NCBI GenBank assembly: GCA_963514095.1 | Contig: OY741264.1 | Location: forward strand, 30,659,598 to 30,723,597 | DNA: 64,000 bases | Direction: 5' to 3' | Source of the DNA: Eutrigla gurnardus | Lineage: Eukaryota > Chordata > Actinopteri > Perciformes > Triglidae | Shown here: piece by piece, positions 54,994-64,000 of the stretch | Position numbering within the stretch: position 1 is the first letter of the stretch | Layout of the letters: each line of letters begins with the position of its first letter | Position numbers and translations under genes: made by a program | Notes under the pieces: model-generated | The model's database searches: none | Seen by the model: the letters and a program-made list of their open reading frames with translations, nothing else | Told to the model about the DNA's origin: nothing

Positions 54994-56078
54994 AAGTCCA
55001 GCAGCTGATGGCGTGTAAAGAAGAGGTTCCCTTTGAGCAGCAGGACTGGGGCTCCAGTCTGGACCAGGAGGATCCAGAGCCCCCACACATCAAAGAAGAA
55101 CAGGAGGAAGTCTGGATCAGTCAGGAGGGAGAGCAGCTTCAAGGGATGGAGGAGGCTGATATCAAGTTCCCAGTCACTCTTGTACCTGTGAAGAGTGAAG
55201 AAGATGAAGATGATGAAGAGAAGCCTCAGTTCTCTGGGCTGGCTTCAGCTGCAGCCAGCAGCTCAACTGAACAGATGAAAACAGAAGCTGGTGAAGAGGA
55301 CTGTGGAGGACCAGAACCACAACCAGAGAATGATGACATGACTGAAGACTCTTCTGACATTGATGACATGACTGAAGACTCATCTGATGACAGTGATGAT
55401 TGGCAGGAGACCAGAGAACCTCAGTCAGGTTTAAAGGCTTGGACCGATGATGAACTCCCTGACAGTGATTCTAGATGTAGTACTGGTGAGAAGCCATTCA
55501 GATGCTCCGTATGTGGGAAAACATTTGACCATAGACAACATATGAAGATACACATGAGTACTCACACAGGAGAAAAACCTTTTAGCTGCTCAGTTTGTAA
55601 GACATCTTTCACGCTGGGAGGAAGATTAAAGGTACACATGAGAACTCATACAGGAGAGAAACCTTTTAGCTGCTCAGTTTGTAAGAAATCGTTCACGCAG
55701 GGAGGAAGCTTAAAGGAACACATGAGAACTCATACAGGAGAGAAACCTTTTAGCTGTTCAGTTTGTAAGAAATCTTTCACGCGGGGAGGAAACTTAAAGA
55801 TACACATGAGAACTCATACAGGAGAGAAACCTTTTAGCTGTTCAGTTTGTAAGAAAACTTTGACAGAAAGTGGAAATTTAAACACACACATGAGAACTCA
55901 CACAGGAGAAAAACCATTTAGCTGCTCAGTTTGTAATAAATCGTTCACGCGGGGAGGAAACTTAAAGACACACATGAGAACTCATACAGGAGAGAAACCT
56001 TTCAGCTGCTCAGTTTGTAAGAAACAATTCAAATACCTTCACAGTGTAAAGAGACACATGAGATTTCACACAGGATAG
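54994..56078 (+). CDS. C2H2 zinc-finger protein, 7 fingers (unit 4)
   Basis: ATG at 55008, 356 codons. Acidic N-terminal domain about residues 1-160, with minor differences (QGMEEAD, PEPQPEND). Seven C2H2 fingers with contact residues (-1,2,3,6) HQHI, LGRV, QGSE, RGNI, EGNT, RGNT and YHSR. Only the first finger keeps the unit 2 contact set; the middle fingers are distinct, so a different DNA target is predicted. All zinc ligands are present; the core Phe of finger 5 is Leu. Intact frame, probably nuclear. Confidence 0.9.
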
Positions 56079-57689
56079 ATGTTTCAGCTGCTCAGTTTGT
56101 AAACAAGACTCGGTGAAACCTTGTATCTGGCTGGACCGTGTCTGGTCAATGTACCTAATTGCAGATAAGTCAAACTTCTCAACTCAACGATTATTTTGTT
56201 AAACACCACATGAAATGAAATCCATCTCTCTCTGACTCGTACTGTTTCTACAATCTGCAGCCCACCAGTCAGTCACCATTGCAACACGTCATATGGTGAT
56301 ATTTTGGTATTTTTGTCAAGCCATGTGCAAGTCATTTGTATAAATGCACGTTCACTGCTGTCTTCAGTAGACCACAGTGTTGCTCACAGATTTACTGATG
56401 CAGCCGTGCGGCTGCGTACTTTTCACCAAGTCAGCTGCAGCGTCTGATGGACATGTATGAGGAAATAAAGCGTATTACATGCAAAAAAGGAAATACGGCT
56501 GAAAGGAGCGTTGCGGACAATTATGGCGGACCGACTGAATGCAAAGCCTAAAAGTCTACATTTACTAACCACGGATCTTAACTGAAACCGTCATTATTGT
56601 ACTATTCAAGCAGTGACTTGGTTGTTGTGTATTTGTGTGTGTGACTGTTGCTGTAACGCTTTACCCTGGGTGATGTTGGGACTTTGAAATTGTGTTGACT
56701 CCGGAAATGTTGAGCGTATTCTAGTCCTGCTCAATGTGTTAAGTGTCCTGAGATGACTTCTGTTGTGATTTGACACTATACATAAAATTGAATTGAATTG
56801 AATTGTAACCTACTTCATTGAGCGGCCTGTACTAGATGGTCTGTGTGAATGAAACTTCCTTGTGTGTGCTTTAGAGCACATTATACTGGAATATCCGGGA
56901 CTCTTATTTTGAAATGGCATGAACAGGAAGTGTCCTGTCTGTAATGTGCATGCTATGAACTATGTGAGTGCAATAAAGGAGTGGCCACACATGTATGACT
57001 ATACGTTGCCCTTCTGACTGACTTAATTGAAAACACCTTTGAAAATAATAATGGTCACAATGTTAAAATAATAACAGCAGGCTGATATGTAGCCTACCTT
57101 AATGCAGTTTCAGGAAAATAAGGCAAAATACATGGATAAGAACATGGAATAACTGTCAAAAAGACATTGGTTTCCGATCAGAGTGACTGCTGACTGAACA
57201 GAGGCTGGACTAGGAAGCAGGATCGGGCTTAGCGAGGGAACTTCAGGCTTAACTCTGGGTTTTCCAGCTTCTTTTGTCTGTCATTTGTCTGAATGCAAAA
57301 TAGAATTCCAACATTAGATGGGAGTAATTCCCACACACTGTCTCTTTAAGTAATACAATGTTGAATGGGCAGCAGCTTTCTTCCTCCATGTTAGTATTGA
57401 TGCATTCAGAGAAGATGGATCCCTTGAATCTCCAAACTGTGTTCTGAAAAAGGTCCTCATAAACAACAACAGGCCACGTTTGTGAAGAATATCGAAGCAG
57501 GAACTGAGAGTTAAACTCACACACACGTTTCTGGTCTAGGCCTCATGGGGCCCTCTGCTATGACCTCACTTTAAATGACTTTAAAGTTATGGATTGTTAT
57601 TTACATACACTTTGAAGGCACACAAATAAAATAATAATAACTAATAGATATCACCATGAAACTTCCCCAGTTGATTACTGACAGTCAGT
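56079..57689 (+). other. ZNF 3' flank, unit 4
   Basis: Paralog of the unit 2 and 3 flanks, with AATAAA at 56464-56469 and the TTGAA-tailed repeat at 56644-56803. No gene recognised. Confidence 0.65.
56644..56803 (+). repeat. Short retroposon with (TTGAA)n tail, unit 4
   Basis: Same element and same position as 38099-38258, including the 'tgtaac' flank. Absent in unit 3. Confidence 0.7.
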
Positions 57690-58936
57690 CAATTATTTAG
57701 TTAAACATTTTCTGAAATGCTTAAATATGCAATCAAGGCATTATCTAACGGCAACTTTTAGTGAGTTTAGCAGAAATCTCAGATGAAAAAAAAGAAAAAG
57801 AAAATGTGTTATGGAAGCTAAATAGAACATTTAAGAATTGATCAGTGTATGAAAGCTTTTTCCTGGAGTGTCTCATATAATTACATAGCAAAGCTGTTTA
57901 AAACCAGACAACAAGCATTTAAAACACACATTTTCACACTAATTGAATCAATAAGTGGTGTTAGTAGAAATGAACCTTCACTCACAACCTCGTGTTCGTT
58001 CACTTGATTTGATGCTTTTGTTTTTGGTCCAAACAAACGATCTTCATCTGGTGTCGACGCGCTGCAAAGACTGAGAGCTTTTCTTAAAAATACTATACTA
58101 TGACTTTTTTCATAATTTTCTTTGAGAAATTGCAATTTTTTGCCTCGCCTAATTTTTTTTAATGTTTGAGTGAAGCGAGTTAGCTGTGGCTCTGCTATTT
58201 AGGCCTAACAGCTGAATGAAGCCACAGCCACAAGCCTGACCAACAACTGGTAGAAAGTAGATAAAAAAACACACCCAAAAATGAGTGTTTAGCAGTGGTT
58301 TTTGTAGGGCAATGTCCAGACTGAGTTTGGAGACTCCAAATGGCCACTTTGTGCCAAATGACATTATGGGTCTTTGGAGGTAAATAATTCTACTTTTTTT
58401 TTGTTTATTTTACCAATACTATAACTAATACTAATAAAATAAAAAAAATGTTTCTATTTTTTCTTCTCTTTTTTTTATTTGTCAAGTTACCCAAAACCTC
58501 TCCAAAAGTGGCCAAATGAGCTTATCATTATCCAAATGAATGTTATGTGACGTAAAACATACCAAATATAACCATTTAGGTAGAAGAACAGTCAAACCAA
58601 ATAACTACTTTGCAAATAAATAGTCTTTACTATTTTAATTGCTTTATTTGGTAAAGAAGTGCACAATTGAACAAATAATAAATATGGCCTGAAAACTGGC
58701 TGTGGTGGATCAACATCTACCTCACTGACATCACGCCATTTGTCCTCAGAGCTGCTGGTGTAAGCAGTGTGTTGAGATCTGCACCCCTTCCTCTATGATC
58801 TCCCCTTCACACCTCTGGCAGCAGTTGGGGAGGCTTTGGAGACAGCAGCAGCAGCAGCAGCAGCAGGGGTTGTTTGTTGTTGTGGAGGTGGAGGGCTCTT
58901 CAGCGGGGGAGGTGGTGGTCTCTGGCTCCCAGTCCT
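57690..58936 (+). repeat. U segment closing unit 4, truncated
   Basis: Matches 48185-49480. The ORF corresponding to 49274-49498 is disrupted, and its (CAG)n tract is expanded to about 7 units (58845-58865). Ends abruptly at the MITE fragment. Confidence 0.75.
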
Positions 58937-59154
58937 CTAATACCCCTTTTCCACCAACGCGAACCTAGTTCAGGAACCGGGCTGGTGCCCGTGCTGGTTC
59001 GCAGTTGGATCAACTTGCGAACCGTCTGAGAACCTGTTTGCGTTTCCACCGGCTAGAGAGCCCAGAGAGCCACGTCATTACGTCACTGTATACGTCTGAG
59101 GTTTCCCCGCAGCGCTAATTTCAAGCATAGCAGACGTGTGTTTTCAGAAAAAGT
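58937..59154. mobile_element. DNA-transposon end fragment ('taatacccctttttccacc')
   Basis: Begins with a TIR-like sequence common in fish MITEs, with inverted 'gaaccgg...ggttcgc' motifs. Its other end is missing; downstream the unit resumes at 'gcagaatcacgg' (59157). About 750 bp of U segment is lost. Confidence 0.5.
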
Positions 59155-59621
59155 GTGCAGAATCACGGAAGAGGGCTTGTTTTTTCCGGAAGAGTCTGAC
59201 GGACACGGAAATACACAGCATCCATAGTTAGCCCTCCGTCGTAAAGCGGTACAAAGCGATAAAAAAACAATAAAAATATCTTCTTCAGAGACTCTCAAAG
59301 TAAAAACATGGCGTGTTATGGATGATTACCGGAGTTAGCGTGCTCGTGGGACTAATGAAGTGGCTACTTTTGTTTGTTGGACTCTTGCCTTTCTCTGGAT
59401 ACCAGGATTACCATGCTACATGTTGTTTTTTGACTTCCAGACAGCTCGAAAGGTAGGGAACTCCCGTCCTATTATTGTTTTTTTTCTGTGCACTCCTTGC
59501 ACACAAGCTGTGTTTGCTTTTGATGTGTCTCCGTGAGCCTAAAATGGCTGGCTTTGTTCGATTCATGAGACTCACAGCTTTCAAATGATGTAGAACATGA
59601 CGCAGACGCATTCAAAATAAT

Positions 59622-59960
59622 ATGACTTTCTCTCTCAACTTGTCTCGACTCCTACTTGACAACCCACAAGTGATCTGTAGGTTGAGACTTGGGCATTGTG
59701 GGTTGAATCAATCTTTGTATGTTTTTAGAAAGCATCATAATGGGCTTTGTGAGTGTGGAAAGTCTGAAACAGTTGAACATGTTTTATTGAAATGTAACAA
59801 ATATACCACAGAAAGGAGCATTTTATATAAGAGAGTTTTAGATTTTGGAGTTCTGTCATTTTCAGGTAAATCTTTATTGGGTCAAAATGAGAATCACCAC
59901 TTGATTGCTAAAGTAGTATTCCGGTTTTTGCAAGATACAGGGCTGTATATGAAAATTTGA
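59622..59960 (+). pseudogene. LINE C 3' fragment, unit 5
   Basis: 112 open codons ending FLQDTGLYMKI, with LLLDNPQVICRLRLGH and CECGKSETVEHVLLKC. Closest in structure to unit 4. Confidence 0.75.
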
Positions 59961-60099
59961 AGCAATATTATCCTTAGAGTGATTTCCTGAGGAGGGCAGT
60001 AATATGCCCAGAAGCGTCTAAACTGCCGGAAATCCAAACAAAGTAGAAGAACCCACAAGCGCACACCGATAAGCAGCTTTTGAACCTTTTTTCAAAGCA

Positions 60100-60734
60100 A
60101 AAGCTCAGCAATGAAATAGAGAAGACACTAGTTATGAAAGAGGTCATGGTGGCAGTGTTTTTAGATATTGAAAAAGCGTATGACACTATGTGGAGCGAGG
60201 GTCTATTAATCAAATTGGATAAAATGGGAATCAGTGGGAGAATCTATAATTATATTCTAGACTTTCTATCACAACGATCAATAAGAGTCAGAGTTGGCAA
60301 TGGAATTAGTAAAGAGTTTATGGTTGAAAGTGGAATTCCCCAAGGGAGTGTTATCAGTCCCATATTATTTAATATTATGGTTAATGACATATTTGAAAAA
60401 TTAGGGCAAATAAATGAAGGATTGTTGTACGCAGATGATGCTGTCATATGGAAAAGGGGACGCAACATAACATACATAACCACAGCTATTCAAAAGGACA
60501 TACAAGTGTTGGAACAATGGGGTATTGATTGGGGATTTAAATTCTCCATTCCTAAAACAAAGGTTATGTTTTTTTACCAAAAGAAGATCCCAGAAAGTTA
60601 TAAAGTTCTATTATATAATCAATCAATTGAGAGAGAGAAGAAATTTAAATACTTGGGTATGTGGTTGGATGAAAGGCGTACATGGAAACATCATATAGAG
60701 CATGTTGAAACAAAATGTAAAAAGGTTCTAAATC
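60100..60734 (+). pseudogene. LINE A second copy, RT fragment
   Basis: Same 5' truncation point as 51056 ('aaagctcagcaatgaaat') and the same flank, so it is a segmental copy. Here motif A is intact (FLDIEKAYDTMWSEG) and YADDAVIW is present. The reading frame continues until a hAT fragment interrupts at 60735. Confidence 0.83.
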
Positions 60735-60968
60735 TAGGGATGTCCCGATCCGATATTAGTATCGGATAGGCCGACGATATTAGCAAAAAAATGCATATCG
60801 ATATCGGATCGGCCTGAACGGGAAAATCCCGATCCGGATTCCAGATCCAGTTTTTTTTTTAAACTCCGGTCCGTGTTTTCCAGCGCACCGATGTAGGTAA
60901 TCCATTCCGTTTTTTTCCGTTTTTCCCCAAAATCCGGTCTGCGTTTTCCAGCACACCTAGCGCACACT
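60735..60968. mobile_element. hAT terminal fragment, TAGGGATGTCCCGATC family
   Basis: Inverse of 44527-44770. Only one TIR is present; the other side ends abruptly at 'cgcacac' where L2-flanking sequence begins. Confidence 0.8.
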
Positions 60969-61000
60969 GCAAAATTTTACGCTGTGAATTCACAATAAAT

Positions 61001-63981
61001 TATTGGATACATTTTGCATGACTTTCACAGTAAGGATTACAGCAATATACTGTGAATACGTTAGTTACGTTAGTGGGTCATGCTAGGTAGAGTCGAGGTG
61101 AAGTCTGAACAGGTGAGTCTTGAGCCTTTTTCGGAAGATGGCAAATGACTCTGCTGTCCTGACATTAGTCAGGAGTTCGTTCCACCACTGAGGCACCAGA
61201 ACAGAGAAGAGTCTGGACTTTGCTGAGCGACATTTGTTTGATTTCAGCGATGGTGGTACCAGCCGGCCAGCTGAAGTAGAGGAGCGAAGTGCTCGCTTCG
61301 GGGCATGAGGTTTGACCAGTGTTTGAAGGTAAACAGGTGCCGTTCCATTGATGGCCCTGAAGGCCAGTGTCATCGTCTTGAATTGGATGCGTGCTGCAAC
61401 AGGGAGCCAGTGGAGGTCACGGAGGAGGGGGGTCACGTGGGAGAATTTGGGTAGATTGAAGATAAGGCGTGCTGCAGCGTTCTGGATACGCTGCAATGGT
61501 TTAATCGCAGAGGCCGGTAGTCCGGCCAGGAGAGAGTTGCAGTAGTCAAGGCGGGAGATGACCAGTGCTTGGACCAAGAGTTGCGTTGCATCCTTTGTGA
61601 GGAAGGTCCGAATCCTGCAGATATTGTAGAGGGTAAATCTGCAGGATCGGGCCACAGCAGTGATGTTGGGGGTGCAGGATAGTTGGTCATCGAGGATTAC
61701 ACCCAGGTTCCTCGCAGTTGACGACGGCAATACTGTAATGCCCTCGACAGTGACCGACAGGTCCATGCGAGGGCAGTCTTTCCCTGGGATGAAGAGGAGT
61801 TCGGTTTTATTCAGGTTAAGCTTGAGGTGATGTGCAGTTGTCCAGACAGAGATGTCAGCCAGACAGTCCGAGATGCGAGTTGCAATGTGAGTGTCAGAGG
61901 ACGGGGGAAAAGAGAGGAACAGCTGGGTGTCATCTGCGTAGCAATGGTAGGAGAATCCATGCGATGTAATAACAGAACCTAGTGATCTGGTGTATAGTGA
62001 GAACAGAAGCGGTCCTAATACTGAGCGTTGAGGGACACCCGTGTCCAGAGAACAGGGTTTGGACATAGAGCCTTTCCATGTGACCTGAAAGGTGCGATTT
62101 GTCAGGTATGATGTAAACCAGGTGAGAGCAGAGTCGGCTATGCCAAGTTCAGCCAGAGTGGAGAGGAGGATTTGGTGGTTGACTGTGTCGAATGCAGCAG
62201 ATAGGTCGAGGAGAATGAGAACGGAGGAGTTGGATGAGGCTCTGGCGTCTCGCAGGGACTCGGTCACTGTGAGGAGGGCCGTCTCAGTGGAGTGAGCAGT
62301 CCTGAATCCTGATTGATTAGGGTCTAGGAGGTTGTTCCGCGAGAGATAGGATGACAGTTGGTTGTAGGCGGCACGTTCCAAGGTTTTAGAGAGGAATGAA
62401 AGAAGAGATACAGGTCTGTAGCTTTGGATGTCAGTAGCGTCTAGGGTGGGTTTTTTAAGGAGAGGCTTCACGGTAGCTGTCTTAAAATCCGTTGGAATGA
62501 TACCTGAGGTGAGGGAGGAGTTGATCAGGGTGGTGAGGAATGGCAAGATGTCGTGTGAGATGTCCTGGAGAAGAGAGGAGGGAATCGGGTCGAGGGAGCA
62601 GGTGGTGGCACGGTTAGCTGTAACAAGTGCGTGAACGTCTTCAGAGGTGAGGGGGCTAAAGCTGGTAAGACCGTCCGAGTTGAGAGTTGGGGGAGATGTC
62701 TTCTGGGAGGGAATAGGCGTGAATGAGGAGCTGATGTCATTTACTTTCTTGGTAAAGTAAGTTGCAAAGTCATCGGCAGTAAGGGAGGAAGGGGGGGGAG
62801 GGGTAGGAGGGGTGAGGAGGGAAGAGAACACGGAGAAGAGTTTCCTGGGGTTGGAGGCAGAAGAGTTGATCTTTGCCAGGTAGAAGGCAGATTTAGCTGC
62901 CGAAACAGTTGAGGTGAAGTCAGAGAGGAGGTGGTGGTAGTGAGCAAGGTCCTCGTGCTGGCCCGATTTCTTCCATTTTCTCTCTGACGCTCGCAACAAT
63001 GATCTGTTGGTTTGCAGAGGTTCAGACAGCCAGGGAGGGGAGGGAGATGATTGCGCAGGTCGTGAGATTGGGGGACAGAGAGTGTCCAAAGAAGAGGAGA
63101 GTGAGGACATCAGGATGGAGGAGGCTTCCTCAGTAGGCATTAAGGAGAACTGTTCTGAGGATGGTAGCGAGGAGATAACAGTTGAGGAGAGAGCGGAGGG
63201 AGTGAGGGATTTCAGGTTGCGGCGGCTGGTGACCATTCGAGGCGTAGAGGGGAGGGATGTGGTGGGCTTCATGGGGATGGAGAAAGTCACAAAGTGGTGG
63301 TCGGACACGGTGAACGGGGTAACAGAGAGTGCCGAGATGCCACAGGATCTTGTGAAGACAAGGTCAAGTTGGTTCCCGGCCCGGTGAGTTGGTGGAGAGG
63401 GGGAGAGTGTAAGGTCAAATGCAGAAAAGAAGTCAATGAATTCAGATGAATGCAGCTTTCCCGGGTGGATGTTGAAGTCACCGAGGAAGACGAGTGGTGT
63501 GCCATCATCAGGGGAGCAGCTCAGGAGGGCATCCATCTCATCCAAAAAGTCACCGAGAGGACCGGGTGGGCGATAGATCACTATGATGTTGAGTTTGAAA
63601 GGAAGGGTGACAGAGACGCCGTGGAATTCAAGTGTAGATCGGGGTGGTCCAGAGGGAGGACCTGGTAGGACCATCGGGGTGAGATGAGGAGCCCAGTTCC
63701 TCCTCCTCGCCCTGTTCGTCTTGGGGAGTGTGAAAACGAGTAGGCAGTTGAAAGGGCAGCTGGAGTGGCAGTGTTTTCTGGGGTGATCCAGGTCTCTGTG
63801 AGGGCCAGGAAGTGGAGAGTCTGCAGGGAGGCATAGGCTGAAATGGTGTCCGCCTTCTTGACTGCAGACTGGCAGTTCCACAGCCCCCCTAGTACCTCAA
63901 GTTCCTTACCGGTGGAGAATGGTGGGCAGAGATTTTTGCTGTACATCACTACAACAAGGCCCTGTACTTTTACAGTGTGTA
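61001..63981 (-). mobile_element. L2-type LINE, near full length for ORF2
   Basis: Minus strand, endonuclease through RT to a 3' UTR. A 19-bp direct repeat 'ctgtgaattcacaataaat' lies at 60982-61000 and 63982-64000 and is the likely target duplication. The window edge prevents confirming the 5' end. Confidence 0.75.
61083..63949 (-). pseudogene. L2-type endonuclease-reverse transcriptase, one frameshift
   Basis: The endonuclease N-terminus (GLWNCQSAVKKAD, LALTETWI, GRGGGTGLLIS) is in the frame of 63949-63581. The rest (IIVIYRPPGPLG, LGDFNIHPG, SDHHFVTF, then RT) is in the frame of 63881-61083, so one frameshift lies near 63610. RT motifs: PLLKKPTLD, SYRPVSLL, SGFRTAHSTETAL, LLDLSAAFDTVNH, YHCYADDTQLF. 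GVPQRSVLGP carries R where G is usual. The C-terminus has LDYCNSLLAGLP and DLHWLPVAARI. Apart from these two defects it is remarkably complete, suggesting recent activity. Confidence 0.88.
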
Positions 63982-64000
63982 CTGTGAATTCACAATAAAT

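Larger units (their letters stand above)
50137..59154 (+). repeat. ZNF duplication unit 4
   Basis: 9.0 kb, including the two stacked LINE insertions (51056-53850) that are its main private feature. The U segment at its end (57690-58936) is cut by a MITE fragment. Confidence 0.85.

Overview
This window is eukaryotic nuclear DNA from a teleost fish, most likely a spiny-rayed (percomorph) species. The evidence is an intact Rex3 (RTE-clade) retrotransposon, L2-type and RNase H-bearing LINEs, many hAT and PIF/Harbinger elements, tRNA-derived SINEs, and C2H2 zinc-finger genes whose acidic N-terminus is typical of teleost ZNF families. Nothing suggests bacterial or organellar DNA. The taxon call is inference.

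The backbone is a segmentally duplicated C2H2 zinc-finger (ZNF) cluster. One unit, about 9-10 kb before private insertions, holds in order: a 3' fragment of an RNase H-type LINE ('LINE C'), a predicted non-coding exon 1 next to a CACGTG box, intron 1 with a small antisense ORF, a coding exon 2 (acidic domain plus a finger array), a 3' flank, and a transposon-like 'U segment'. Plus-strand units have exon 2 at 34960-36128 (8 fingers), 45447-46369 (5 fingers) and 54994-56078 (7 fingers). A further unit begins near 59155 and is cut off by insertions. From 31262 down to the window start the same material lies on the minus strand. Its exon 2 (10053-10646) is broken: one finger remains and it is joined to a LINE. 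The two arrays diverge from a junction at about 31263-31462.

Most of the remaining sequence is nested transposons. Comparing paralogous units gives empty sites, so many insertions can be defined to the base with target-site duplications (TSDs). Left part: long solo LTR 2668-4816, hAT 5418-6265 with a SINE inside, esterase-ORF1 LINE 6428-10052, Harbinger-like element 11076-11760, Gypsy element 11773-16665 packed with hAT elements, and a 5.06-kb palindromic element 16836-21892 built from 169-bp repeats. Middle: LTR 22946-27896 carrying a palindromic MITE and a hAT, then Rex3 28064-30668. Right: LTR 32827-34375, a MITE carrying a 28S rDNA fragment 36663-38002, Harbinger 42090-45034 with a hAT nested in it, a TTAA MITE 47544-47842, two stacked LINEs 51056-53850, and an L2 LINE at about 61001-63981.

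The only apparently intact host-type genes are the three plus-strand ZNF exons. Their N-terminal domains are nearly identical while finger number and DNA-contact residues differ. This fits a young, diversifying ZNF family embedded in transposons that it might repress. That role is inferred from family knowledge and not shown by the sequence.
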